A stretch of 64,000 nt of DNA. Origin: Pontibacter ruber. GTDB taxonomy: Bacteria > Bacteroidota > Bacteroidia > Cytophagales > Hymenobacteraceae. The stretch is taken from positions 922,899 to 986,898 of the forward strand of contig NZ_JALPRR010000002.1 of NCBI RefSeq assembly GCF_023630205.1. Direction: 5' to 3'. Each line of letters starts with the position of its first letter. Within the stretch, counting starts at the first letter, position 1. The translations under genes were made by a program, and so were the position numbers. This document shows, piece after piece, positions 26,452 through 35,153 of the stretch. Under the pieces are notes generated by a model. The model was not told the DNA's origin and did not search any database. It saw only the letters and a program-made list of their open reading frames with translations.

Positions 26452-26458
26452 AAGGAGG
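26452..26458 (+). promoter_or_regulatory. Strong Shine-Dalgarno site before the anti-sigma gene
   Basis: AAGGAGG is followed by four bases and the ATG at 26463. Canonical Shine-Dalgarno sequences are scarce in Bacteroidota and I see almost none in this window, so this one is notable and supports high translation of the anti-sigma gene relative to the sigma gene. Confidence 0.6.
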
Positions 26459-26462
26459 AAAA

Positions 26463-27320
26463 ATGAGACCAGAAGACATAGATAAACTCTTTAAAGAGCG
26501 CCTGGGGAACAGCTCCCCCACGCCCCCTACCGACCTTTGGAGCAAACTGCAGGAACGCATTGAAGACGAAATGCCTGCTGCAGCGCCACAAAAAGAAGAG
26601 AAGCAACGCTTTATGTGGGTATACCAGGCTGCGGCCGCAGTTGTAGCTATACTTTTAACTGTAGGAATTCTCTTCAACAATCTGAAGCAGGAGCCTGCCG
26701 CTACCGGTACCATAGCGCAGCAAACGCCTGCTGCACAAACCCAGCAGCCAGCTCCGGCTGAAGAGCCAGCAACTGAACAGGCAATTGCCAGTACCGAAAC
26801 TCAGGATAAAGTTATACTTCAGGAAGAAGCTGCCAAAGAGACTGTGACAGAGCTAAAAAAACCTGAGATGATAGCCAAGGCAGAGCTGAAAACGCAAATC
26901 AAATCTCCTGCTGTTAAGAGAACAGAACGCCAACAAACTTTAACGGATCGTGCCCTAGCTGCTGCACCAAAGTATAAAAAGCCAGGCCGTGAAGAAAGCA
27001 AGCCTGAACCTGCCGTTACCACTATGCCTGAGGCACCTGTAGTGCTGGCAGCAGCAAATACAAACGAAGACCTCAACGCGCAGCCGGTGGAAATTACGTT
27101 TAAGTTCGCCAATGCCCGCACCGAAGAACCTGCCCCGCAGCAAGAGGAACCGAGTGATCTGAAGAAGAAAGGACGTCTGGCAAAGAACATCTTCAAGCAG
27201 GTGCGCAACCTGTCTAACGGCGAGCCGGTGGAGCTGTCCGCCCTGGGTATAAACGCCGATAGAGTTGCCTTAGAAACAAAAATCGGAAAACAGAAAATCT
27301 CAAAAGTCATCAATCTTTAA
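26463..27320 (+). CDS. Probable anti-sigma factor, single-pass membrane protein
   Basis: The 285-residue protein has an acidic N-terminal cytoplasmic part (opening MRPEDIDKLFKERL), one membrane segment at about residues 53-70, and a long extracytoplasmic region that is Gln/Pro/Ala/Glu-rich and low in complexity. A short conserved-looking C-terminal segment (NGEPVELSALGINADRVAL) follows. I do not recognise a named domain. Position immediately after the ECF sigma gene, the membrane topology and the strong ribosome-binding site point to an anti-sigma factor that holds the sigma factor at the membrane; this is inference. Confidence 0.65.
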   Translation: MRPEDIDKLFKERLGNSSPTPPTDLWSKLQERIEDEMPAAAPQKEEKQRFMWVYQAAAAVVAILLTVGILFNNLKQEPAATGTIAQQTPAAQTQQPAPAEEPATEQAIASTETQDKVILQEEAAKETVTELKKPEMIAKAELKTQIKSPAVKRTERQQTLTDRALAAAPKYKKPGREESKPEPAVTTMPEAPVVLAAANTNEDLNAQPVEITFKFANARTEEPAPQQEEPSDLKKKGRLAKNIFKQVRNLSNGEPVELSALGINADRVALETKIGKQKISKVINL

Positions 27321-27330
27321 CCTTAAAATC

Positions 27331-28464
27331 ATGAAACGATTACTACTACTCGTAACGGCCATTATAATGGCTGCAGCTACCGGTGTGTCCGCTAAGGGCG
27401 GCCCAACCGTGGCGGAGCGCTTTGGAAAGCAGGATACTATTGTGGTGAAAATGGCCAACGGCGCTAAAATGGTGCTTTACCTGGAGAACATGCAGCAACT
27501 GCAGGCTTTTCAGAACTACAGCCTCGACTCGCTGATGCGCGTGCTCAACAAGTATGCACAGCAGGTAGAGAAAATGGAAAACACCGGCGAACTGAAATCA
27601 AATGAAATGACGGTTACCATGTCGCCTTCCGCTACAGGTGATACTACAAAAACCGAAAAAATAACCATTACGGTACAGGAAACCACCAAAGACGGAAAAA
27701 CCACCAAGGAGCGCCATGAAGTCCGCATCAACAAGAATTTTAAGATTGATGTAGAGATCGAAGAAGATGGAGAAAACACCAAAGTGGATGTAAATGTGCC
27801 CGACAAAGCCGAACGCAACAGCACCCGTGCCGCCAACGAGGAAAAGCACTACAAGGCAACCAAGTTTAATTTTGACGTAGACCTGGGCCTCAATAACTTC
27901 GTGAATGCGGATGATAACGAGGTCCCTGACCTGAAGACAACCGGTTCAAAGTATGTAAGCCTGAACATGCACCTGAACTCCCAGATAGGTGGCCGTAAAA
28001 GCCCTTTTTACCTTACTTCGGGTTTCGAGTTTGCCTTCAACAACTACATGTTTGACGATAACATTAGGGTGCAGGATATAAACGGAGTTACCAGTTTTGT
28101 GGAAGAGACAGAGCTGAACTACGAAAAATCAAAGCTGACGCATTCTTCTGTAAACATCCCACTTATGGCTGTGCTGAAGTATAAGCGTGAGAACGGAAAG
28201 GACGGTTTTAAGATTGGCGCGGGTGGTTTTGGTGGCTACCGGCTGGGCAGCCACACCAAACTAAAGTATGAACTGGATGGAAATACTGAAAAAGATAAGA
28301 CCAAGGATAATTTTAACCTGAGTGATTTCCAGTACGGCCTGGAAGGTGTAATCGGATATGGCGGACTGGACCTGTTTGTAAAATATAACATGAACGACCT
28401 GTTCAAGGATAACCGTGGTCCCAAGGTAAACGTGATCAGCTTTGGCCTGAGGCTGCTAAACTAA
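27331..28464 (+). CDS. Outer-membrane beta-barrel protein of the sigma-factor operon
   Basis: The 377-residue protein has a signal peptide (residues 1-21, ending VSA). A charged helical segment (about 30-160) with Thr/Glu/Lys-rich low complexity is followed by a C-terminal half of alternating hydrophobic strands (VSLNMHLNSQIGG, FYLTSGFEFAF, GFKIGAGGFGGYRLG, LDLFVKYNMNDL). These fit an eight- to ten-strand outer-membrane barrel related to the PorT/OMP_b-brl group. It ends in a strand (VISFGLRLLN) as barrel proteins do. It starts ten bases after the anti-sigma gene and is likely part of the same operon, perhaps the envelope target of the regulon. Confidence 0.75.
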   Translation: MKRLLLLVTAIIMAAATGVSAKGGPTVAERFGKQDTIVVKMANGAKMVLYLENMQQLQAFQNYSLDSLMRVLNKYAQQVEKMENTGELKSNEMTVTMSPSATGDTTKTEKITITVQETTKDGKTTKERHEVRINKNFKIDVEIEEDGENTKVDVNVPDKAERNSTRAANEEKHYKATKFNFDVDLGLNNFVNADDNEVPDLKTTGSKYVSLNMHLNSQIGGRKSPFYLTSGFEFAFNNYMFDDNIRVQDINGVTSFVEETELNYEKSKLTHSSVNIPLMAVLKYKRENGKDGFKIGAGGFGGYRLGSHTKLKYELDGNTEKDKTKDNFNLSDFQYGLEGVIGYGGLDLFVKYNMNDLFKDNRGPKVNVISFGLRLLN

Positions 28465-28488
28465 ATTTAGTTGTTTGTTTAAGTGAGA

Positions 28489-28518
28489 CAAAAGAGGGGC
28501 TTTCCAGCTCCTCTTTTG
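28489..28518. terminator. Bidirectional intrinsic terminator
   Basis: CAAAAGAGG (28489-28497) pairs with CCTCTTTTG (28510-28518), with extra GC pairing inside. It lies between the convergent beta-barrel and TrmH genes. Confidence 0.8.
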
Positions 28519-28520
28519 CT

Positions 28521-29273
28521 TTAGCGGGTACTGTTGCGCATAAAGTTATCGATGATGATGGCAGTTGCCGTAGCCACATTCAGCGACTCTGCTTTGCCAA
28601 AAGCCGGTATTTTGATGAGGTGTGTGATATGGCTGGCAACTTCCGGTCGTATGCCGTTGGCTTCATTGCCCATCACAACAATGCCTTTCGGCTCCAATTG
28701 CATGCGGTGCAGGTTTTCGCCTTCCAGTGACGCTCCGTAGATTGCGTGGGTTGACTGCTGTTTCTCCAGCCATTGTGCCAGATCAAGGTAATATGCCTGA
28801 ACGCGGGTAAAAGAACCCATGGTGGCAGAGATGACCTTTGGGTTGTAAAAATCGGCGCAGGTTTCGGAGCAGACCACTTTGCTGATGCCATACCAGTCGG
28901 CAATGCGGATAATGGTGCCCAGGTTACCCGGATCCCGTATGTCATCCAGGGCAAGTATAAAATCATTGGGCTCTAGCTGTAGCGGGGGCAACCGACGCAT
29001 ATGGGCAACGGCCAGGGCGGCATTATTGGTCGCAAAAGTGCCGGCTTTTACCAGGTCCTCTTCCGTAACAATTTCGTACTGAAAACCTTTCGCCAGCGTT
29101 TTTGTATGTTCCCTGTAAAATGCTTCGGTTACGTACAGGTGTTGCAGTTCAAAATCGGAGTGCAGTAACTCTTGCACACTTTTTGCGCCCTCCACTACAA
29201 AAGCTTGGTGTTGGCTGCGGTATTTTTTTACTTGCAACGATTTTATATACTTTATAACTGCTTTGGACAACAT
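28521..29273 (-). CDS. TrmH/SpoU-family RNA 2'-O-methyltransferase
   Basis: The 250-residue protein has an N-terminal L30e-like substrate-binding part (VEGAKSVQELL near residue 28) and a SPOUT knot domain. Its motifs are ALDDIRDPGNLGTIIRIADW near 107, the NEANGIRP motif near 200 and the knot PAFGKAESLNVATATAI near 222. It methylates ribose 2'-O in rRNA or tRNA; the site is unknown. I prefer the internal ATG (MLSKAVIKYIKSL) over an upstream ATG at 29285, because family members start at this point. The TamL gene runs divergently with almost no gap. Confidence 0.9.
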   Translation of the reverse strand: MLSKAVIKYIKSLQVKKYRSQHQAFVVEGAKSVQELLHSDFELQHLYVTEAFYREHTKTLAKGFQYEIVTEEDLVKAGTFATNNAALAVAHMRRLPPLQLEPNDFILALDDIRDPGNLGTIIRIADWYGISKVVCSETCADFYNPKVISATMGSFTRVQAYYLDLAQWLEKQQSTHAIYGASLEGENLHRMQLEPKGIVVMGNEANGIRPEVASHITHLIKIPAFGKAESLNVATATAIIIDNFMRNSTR

Positions 29274-29286
29274 AGCTGGCAACAAT

Positions 29287-31728
29287 TTGAGGTCACGATT
29301 TTACATATTCGGTCTGGTAATTACAATTTTATGTTTGTCAGCCTGTGTGCCTACCAAAAATCTGGGTGAGGACGAGCAGTTGCTTGTAAGTATAAAACCG
29401 GAAGGTTTGAAAAGCATAGATCCCATTGCTATTCAGGGGCTTTACCAGCAGGAACCTAACCGTTTGCTCTTTGGCTCTACCCCTTACCTGGCACTTTACA
29501 ACTTCGGTAAAAAGTTTTACAACCCCGAGAAAATAGACCAGCGCATGCAGCGCCTGCAGGCAAAGCGAGATGAAAAAATTAAGAATGCCACAACGGAGCC
29601 CGCTAAAATAGCCCGAATTCGCGATCGCTTTAATAATCGTCTGGAGCGCCTGCAGAAAAAGAAAGAAAAAGGAAACTTTGTGATGCAGCTTGGTGAGCCT
29701 CCGGCCATTTACGACTCTACCCTGATGGAGCGAACGATGGACCAGATCGACATTTACCTGAACTCGAAAGGCTACTTCAAACATACAGCGGAGTATGAGA
29801 AGCAGGAAAAGGGAAAACGCGTCTACATCACGCTCAACATCACCGAGAACGAACCTTACCGCTATACCATCCTGGATTATGGTATTCGCGACGAGGCGGT
29901 GCTGGACGTGGTAAAGAGGGCATCGGTGCGATCACTACTTAAGCCGGGCGATATCTATGATGAGCAGGTGCTTTCAGAGGAACGCGACCGCCTGTACAAC
30001 GTGCTGCGTAACAACGGCTACTACGACTTTGCACGTGCGTACCTCGAATTCGAGCCGGATACCAGTTTCGGAGGGAATACTGTACGGCTACGAACCATTG
30101 TGCAGAATCCGGAAAACGACTCCCTGCACCGGGTGTACACCATCAAAAATGTATACTTTAAAACGGATGCCGACCGCTTTGGCATACCGCGCGACACCAT
30201 AGTTTATAATGGCGTTAAGTATGTCGCCTACGATCACAAGTACTCCACCAAAATTCTGGATAAAAAGGTAGATATTCTTCCAAGTCAGCCCTACAGCCAG
30301 TTGCGAACCTCCACCACGCAACGTAAGCTTGCTGACCTGGATGTGTTCCAGTTTAACAACGTACTCTATAACAAAGTAAACAACCCGATAGACTCGACAG
30401 GTAATTACCAGTTGAATGCCTTCGTCAATGCAGTTCCGTCCAAGCGGTACCAGGAAACAACAGAATTCGGACTCACTTACACAGAGCGCCGGCCTGGCCC
30501 CTTTTCAAGTATAAGGTTACGGATACGGAATATATTTGGCGGTGCCGAGAATCTGGACCTGGGTTTGAGAGGAAGCGTTGAGGGGCAGGTGAACCTGGCA
30601 GATGTGAATCAGACAACCATGATACGGGAGATTGGCGGAGATATCGCCCTTTCTTTTCCGGTGATCCTGGCCCCCTTCACCAATAAAAAACTATTGACCG
30701 ACTACAGTCCGCGAACCCGTATCTATACCGGTTATACAGATGAAAGAAGGCAGGAATACGAGCGCAGGCTGTACGAATTATCGCTGAATTATATTTGGCA
30801 AAAGTCATCCCGGCCGTTGCAGCCTCCTACGCTTCAATATATATTTTCCCCTGTAAACCTGGATATTTCGCGGGTAAAAGAAACAGAGTTTTCCCCGGAG
30901 TTCTTTAATAGCCTAATCGAACTAAGCAGGGGCGATTCTGCTTTGCTGGCTAGTTTCAGGAGCGGCATCACACCTTATATGTCCTTCAATGTTATCTACA
31001 ATACCAATGATTTTAAACAAACGCGCAATGCCCATTACTTCAGAACGTTGGCAGAAGTTGGCGGACTGACAAAGGAACTGGGGCTGGATTTAAGCATCGG
31101 GGATCTGCAAACATTTCAGTTTGCCCGTATTAACCCGGATTACAGGCGTTACATACCACTCGGTAACAATAGATATTTTGCGTACAGGTTTAATGCCGGT
31201 ATCGGCTCCCCTATTTTAAGTTCTAATGTGATGCCCTATGAAAAGTATTTCTTTGCCGGAGGAGCTTCCAGTGTGCGCGCCTGGAGAACCCGTCGCTTAG
31301 GCCCCGGCTCATACCCTACTTTCAAAACCGATACGTTGAATAATACAACCGAACGTAGTTTCGACTCAGAGCAGCCCGGCGAAGTATTACTGGAGGGAAG
31401 CGCGGAATACCGTTTCAATATTTTCAGCTTCCTGAACGGCGCTTTTTTTGTAGATGCTGGCAACGTATGGTTGTTGAAGGAGGACACATCAAGGCCCGGC
31501 GCTGATTTTAAATTAAACCGTTTTTATAACGAGATTGCTGTCGGTACCGGTTTTGGGCTTCGTTTAGATTTTTCAGTTATGATCCTGCGCTTTGATTTTG
31601 CTACCAAAGTATACGATCCGGCAGGGCTACCGGGCGAGCGGTTTATTATCAATGACTTCAGGTTCTCAGATTTCTTTAAGCAAAGCAACCAAAGCAATCT
31701 AAGTATAGGTATCGGATATCCGTTCTAA
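29287..31728 (+). CDS. tamL: TamL-like Omp85 (BamA/TamA family) outer-membrane lipoprotein
   Basis: The roughly 813-residue protein has a lipoprotein signal peptide (lipobox LSAC about 19 residues in), a region of POTRA-like domains (about residues 30-330) and a C-terminal 16-strand barrel with Omp85 features. These are SSVRAWRTRRLGPGSY near 670 (the conserved L6-type segment) and VGTGFGLRLDF near 760. TamL is the lipid-anchored TamA relative of Bacteroidota that works with TamB in envelope biogenesis; no TamB gene lies in the window. The open frame begins at TTG 29263, but TTG 29287 gives a normal signal peptide and avoids the TrmH gene. Confidence 0.85.
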   Translation: MRSRFYIFGLVITILCLSACVPTKNLGEDEQLLVSIKPEGLKSIDPIAIQGLYQQEPNRLLFGSTPYLALYNFGKKFYNPEKIDQRMQRLQAKRDEKIKNATTEPAKIARIRDRFNNRLERLQKKKEKGNFVMQLGEPPAIYDSTLMERTMDQIDIYLNSKGYFKHTAEYEKQEKGKRVYITLNITENEPYRYTILDYGIRDEAVLDVVKRASVRSLLKPGDIYDEQVLSEERDRLYNVLRNNGYYDFARAYLEFEPDTSFGGNTVRLRTIVQNPENDSLHRVYTIKNVYFKTDADRFGIPRDTIVYNGVKYVAYDHKYSTKILDKKVDILPSQPYSQLRTSTTQRKLADLDVFQFNNVLYNKVNNPIDSTGNYQLNAFVNAVPSKRYQETTEFGLTYTERRPGPFSSIRLRIRNIFGGAENLDLGLRGSVEGQVNLADVNQTTMIREIGGDIALSFPVILAPFTNKKLLTDYSPRTRIYTGYTDERRQEYERRLYELSLNYIWQKSSRPLQPPTLQYIFSPVNLDISRVKETEFSPEFFNSLIELSRGDSALLASFRSGITPYMSFNVIYNTNDFKQTRNAHYFRTLAEVGGLTKELGLDLSIGDLQTFQFARINPDYRRYIPLGNNRYFAYRFNAGIGSPILSSNVMPYEKYFFAGGASSVRAWRTRRLGPGSYPTFKTDTLNNTTERSFDSEQPGEVLLEGSAEYRFNIFSFLNGAFFVDAGNVWLLKEDTSRPGADFKLNRFYNEIAVGTGFGLRLDFSVMILRFDFATKVYDPAGLPGERFIINDFRFSDFFKQSNQSNLSIGIGYPF

Positions 31729-31834
31729 GATCAGGATTTACAGGATTTGTAAAGATGAGCAGGATCGCAAAAGCGGTTTTATAACTCATATTTGATCTAA
31801 ATCCACCTGATCATCTGATTCAGACAGATAATAT

Positions 31835-31876
31835 AAAAAAGAAGGCCCAGCCATACTTGGCTGGGCCTTCTTTTTT
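31835..31876. terminator. Strong bidirectional terminator, 19-bp perfect stem
   Basis: The arms 31835-31853 and 31858-31876 are perfectly complementary over 19 bp with a four-base loop (TACT). They begin with six A and end with six T, so it serves both the TamL gene and the convergent dehydrogenase gene. Confidence 0.93.
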
Positions 31877-31895
31877 ATACTTGTTGAGGTTATAC

Positions 31896-33974
31896 TTAGT
31901 AATTCAGCAATTCCTCCATGGAGGAGGCTACTTTATCCGGGTTCGGCAGCATCATCTTTTCCAGCTCCACGTTCAGCGGAATGGCAGGCAGGTTAGCGGC
32001 ACCCAACGTATAAACCGGCGCATCCAGTTGCTGGAAACATTCTTTGGAGATACGGCCTGCCAGCGACTCGGCAAACGAGTTCATAAGCGGCTCTTCGGTT
32101 AGCACAAGTGCCTTTCCATGGCGGCGAACCGAAGCCAGTACAGCCTCAAAGTCCAGCGGGTTGAGTGTGCGCAGATCCAGGATTTCTATACTTCCCGGGA
32201 ACTGCTTGGAAGCTGTTTTAGCCCAGTAAACGCCCATACCATAGGTGATCACCGTCATGCTGTTGCCCAGCCTGATCTGCTCTTGATCTGCATACTGCAC
32301 CACATTGGCTTTGCCCAGCGGCAGGATATAGTTCTCGTCCGGCTCCGTAGTTTTAGCGTCTTCGGTGCCGGCTACTTTAGACCAGTACAGGCCTTTGTGC
32401 TCCAGCATGATAACGGGGTTCGGATCCAGGAATGCTGCTTTCATCACTCCTTTCATATCGGCAGCGTTGCTTGGGTACACCACTTTTATACCACGTATCG
32501 TCAGCAGTGTGGATTCGACGCTGCCGGAGTGATAAGGACCGCCACCGCCATAAGCACCGATCGGTACGCGTATCACCGACTGGATCGGGAATTTACCCAT
32601 GGACAGATAGCAGCTCTTGGAAAGCTCTTCTACCAGCTGGTTCATACCCGGCCAGATGTAATCGGCAAACTGTATCTCCACAATCGCTTTGGCACCCACT
32701 GCCGACATACCGGCTGTAGAGCCTACAATGTACGCTTCCTGAATCGGGGTGTTGAATACACGGGCATCGCCATACTTCTTGGCCAGCAAAGCCGCTTCGC
32801 GGAACACACCGCCCAGTTCGCCGCCCACGTCCTGTCCGTAGAACAGCGCCTCCGGGTAAGTGCGCAGAATATCATCCACAGCGTGCAAGGCAGCGTCCAC
32901 CATTATAGCTTTTTCGGCACCGGCAGGGCTTCTTTCGCCTTTCTCTTCTGTAACTGGCGTAGGTGCAAACTCATGCTGATCAAAAGTGGCCGGCTCCGGA
33001 TTGGGTGCTTCCAGCGCACGGTGGTAATCTGCTGCTACGTGGCTTACTGCCTCTGTTTCCAGCTCATCAATCACGTCCTGCGACACACCGGCTTCCAATA
33101 GTGCATGGCGAAGCTTCGGGATCGGGTCGTTTACACTGTGCTCCTGCAGGTTATTGCCCCGGTACCACTCGCGGCGTACGCCGGACGTATGATGGCCCAG
33201 CAGCGGCACCTTGGCATGTACCAGCACCGGCTTGCGTACCTGGCGCACATACTCAAACGCCACCCGCATGCCTTCATATGATTCGGCAAAATCAGAACCG
33301 TTTACGCGCAGACGTTCCATCCCTTTAAATCCGGCAGCATACTCGTATGCATCCATGGCGCGCATTTCCTTGCCTGTAGCCGATATGCCCCAGTCGTTGT
33401 CCTGCACCAGGTACACGATCGGCAGGTTTTTGAGTACCGCCATCTGGAACGCTTCCGCCACTTCGCCTTCAGTTACCGAGCCATCGCCCAGTGAGCAAAG
33501 CACCACCGGCCGCTTCTCTCCGTTCAGCAGCCCCTGCGACTCCAGGTAAGCAATGCCGTGTGCCATGCCTGTAGCTGGGATGGCCTGCATACCGGTTGCA
33601 GAGCTCTGGTGCGGAATGGTCGGAAACCCTTCGCGCTTCAGGGACGGGTGCCCGTAGTACGTACGGCCACCGGAAAACGGATCATCGGCCTTTGCCATGA
33701 GCTGCAGCATGAGCTCGTAAGGCTGCATGCCAATGCCCAGCAACACCGAATCATCGCGGTAGTAGAGCGAGGCGTAGTCGTAAGACTTTAATTGGAAAGC
33801 AGCAGCCAGCTGTATGGCTTCGTGCCCACGCGAGGTGCTGTGTACGTACTTGCTGCAAATCGATTTATTCTCTTCATAGGTATCTGCCAAAGTTTTGGCA
33901 GTTATCATCAGGCGGTAAGCTTTCTTCAGTAGGCTAACATCTACCTTCAGAGCTTCCAGAGTATCTTTTGACAT
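31896..33974 (-). CDS. 2-oxoacid dehydrogenase E1, fused alpha and beta subunits
   Basis: The 692-residue protein joins both E1 subunits of a branched-chain-type 2-oxoacid dehydrogenase. The alpha half (about 1-330) has RGHEAIQLA near 50, YYRDDSVLLGIG near 73 and the thiamine diphosphate motif GDGSVTEGEVAEA near 165 with NDW near 197. The beta half (about 355-692) has FYGQDVGGELGGVF, then TPIQEAYIVG near 422 and QFADYIWPGMNQLVEE near 450. It decarboxylates a 2-oxo acid and passes the acyl group to lipoyl-E2. Separate genes are common elsewhere; fusion is known in Bacteroidota. The E2 and E3 genes are not in the window. Confidence 0.93.
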   Translation of the reverse strand: MSKDTLEALKVDVSLLKKAYRLMITAKTLADTYEENKSICSKYVHSTSRGHEAIQLAAAFQLKSYDYASLYYRDDSVLLGIGMQPYELMLQLMAKADDPFSGGRTYYGHPSLKREGFPTIPHQSSATGMQAIPATGMAHGIAYLESQGLLNGEKRPVVLCSLGDGSVTEGEVAEAFQMAVLKNLPIVYLVQDNDWGISATGKEMRAMDAYEYAAGFKGMERLRVNGSDFAESYEGMRVAFEYVRQVRKPVLVHAKVPLLGHHTSGVRREWYRGNNLQEHSVNDPIPKLRHALLEAGVSQDVIDELETEAVSHVAADYHRALEAPNPEPATFDQHEFAPTPVTEEKGERSPAGAEKAIMVDAALHAVDDILRTYPEALFYGQDVGGELGGVFREAALLAKKYGDARVFNTPIQEAYIVGSTAGMSAVGAKAIVEIQFADYIWPGMNQLVEELSKSCYLSMGKFPIQSVIRVPIGAYGGGGPYHSGSVESTLLTIRGIKVVYPSNAADMKGVMKAAFLDPNPVIMLEHKGLYWSKVAGTEDAKTTEPDENYILPLGKANVVQYADQEQIRLGNSMTVITYGMGVYWAKTASKQFPGSIEILDLRTLNPLDFEAVLASVRRHGKALVLTEEPLMNSFAESLAGRISKECFQQLDAPVYTLGAANLPAIPLNVELEKMMLPNPDKVASSMEELLNY

Positions 33975-34250
33975 AGGTTAGGTCTTGTATTTGCCCGAAG
34001 TTACATAATTCTGCATTCTTTCTAAAATATCAGGCGCTGCTGGGTATAACGCACATTATTCGGTAATTTTGCGTCTCCTTGACAAAAGACTCTTTGACAA
34101 AGGACAAAAGAAAAGTGCAGTTTAAATATGATCAAATAATATAAATTATATACTGTCCTTTGAAGGATGTCATCTGATGAATTCATCCTTTTAAAAAGTC
34201 TATTGTCAAATAATCCTTTGTCTAAATGTCTAAGTAAATACTACGAAACT
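33975..34250. other. Divergent gap with short repeats upstream of hemF
   Basis: This 276-base gap carries a -7-like box at 34064-34071 and several short inverted repeats. GACAAAGGA (34096-34104) pairs with TCCTTTGTC (34214-34222), and AAGGATG near 34162 pairs with CATCCTT near 34184. An open frame from ATG 34167 runs into hemF, but its 28 codons are made of these repeats and do not resemble HemF. Confidence 0.5.
34064..34071 (+). promoter_or_regulatory. -7 promoter box upstream of hemF
   Basis: TAATTTTG matches the Bacteroidota -7 consensus TAnnTTTG. It lies about 180 bases before the hemF start codon, implying a long untranslated leader if used. A -33 TTTG is not evident. Confidence 0.35.
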
Positions 34251-35153
34251 ATGTTCAGAGAAGAAGTTGAAGCGTTCATGCGCCAGTTCCAGAACGAACT
34301 TGTCGAGGCCCTTGAAACCTGTGACGGCGGTGCCACTTTCCTGCGGGATGAGTGGACGCACGAGCAGGGCGGCGGCGGTATTTCGCGTGTAATCGAGAAC
34401 GGCAATGTGCTGGAAAAAGGCGGCGTTAACTTTTCTGCTGTGCATGGGGAGCTGTCGCCCCAGTTCCTTAAGATGCTGGAGATGCCTGATCCGCGCTATT
34501 TCGCGACCGGTGTATCGGTGGTGATGCACCCGAAAAGTCCCATGGTTCCCATCACGCACATGAACGTGCGCTACTTCGAAGCGGGCAACGGTACGGCATG
34601 GTTTGGCGGTGGCATTGATCTCACTCCGATCTATATCGACCTAAAGCAGGCGCGCGAGTTTCATGAGGCAATGAAAGCTGTATGCGATAAACACCACCCG
34701 TCATATTACCCGGAGTTCAAGAAATGGGCCGATGATTACTTCTTCAACGTGCACCGCAACGAAACCCGTGGCGTAGGCGGCATTTTCTTCGACAGGCTGA
34801 TGGCTACAGAGGAGTTTACGCTGGAGCAGCGCTTTGCCTTTGTGAGAGATGTGGCCCGTGCCTTTGCCCCGTTTTATACTTCCATCATCAACCAGAACCG
34901 CAATCTGCCTTACGGCGAGCGCGAAAAGCAGTGGCAGCTGATCCGCCGGGGCCGCTACGTGGAGTTTAACCTGGTGTACGACCGCGGTACCAAGTTTGGC
35001 TTGCTGACCAACGGGCGCATCGAATCTATACTTATGAGCTTACCGACCCATGCCTCCTGGGTGTATAACTTTCAACCGGAGCCGGGCAGCGCGGAGGAAA
35101 AAACGCAGCAATATTTGAAAAAGGACATCGACTGGCTTAACGTGCAGGAGTAA
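34251..35153 (+). CDS. hemF: Oxygen-dependent coproporphyrinogen III oxidase
   Basis: HemF oxidatively decarboxylates coproporphyrinogen III to protoporphyrinogen IX in heme synthesis. The 300-residue protein has the family landmarks EQGGGGISRVIENG near residue 40, GVNFSAVHGELSP near 57, the signature region PMVPITHMNVRYFEA near 95 and GGGIDLTPIYI near 117. RGRYVEFNLVYDRGTKFGL lies near 245. The frame extends upstream to 34167, but ATG 34251 gives the usual N-terminus and length. The PAP2 gene begins on the base after the stop codon. Confidence 0.95.
   Translation: MFREEVEAFMRQFQNELVEALETCDGGATFLRDEWTHEQGGGGISRVIENGNVLEKGGVNFSAVHGELSPQFLKMLEMPDPRYFATGVSVVMHPKSPMVPITHMNVRYFEAGNGTAWFGGGIDLTPIYIDLKQAREFHEAMKAVCDKHHPSYYPEFKKWADDYFFNVHRNETRGVGGIFFDRLMATEEFTLEQRFAFVRDVARAFAPFYTSIINQNRNLPYGEREKQWQLIRRGRYVEFNLVYDRGTKFGLLTNGRIESILMSLPTHASWVYNFQPEPGSAEEKTQQYLKKDIDWLNVQE

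Noticed and set aside
32118..33101. 327-codon open frame antisense to the E1 dehydrogenase gene
   Set aside because: No recognisable motif, Cys/His/Arg composition typical of antisense reading, and it is opposite a well-supported gene.
34167..34250. 28-codon N-terminal extension of hemF
   Set aside because: The codons consist of short intergenic repeats and do not resemble HemF N-termini; ATG 34251 fits the family.
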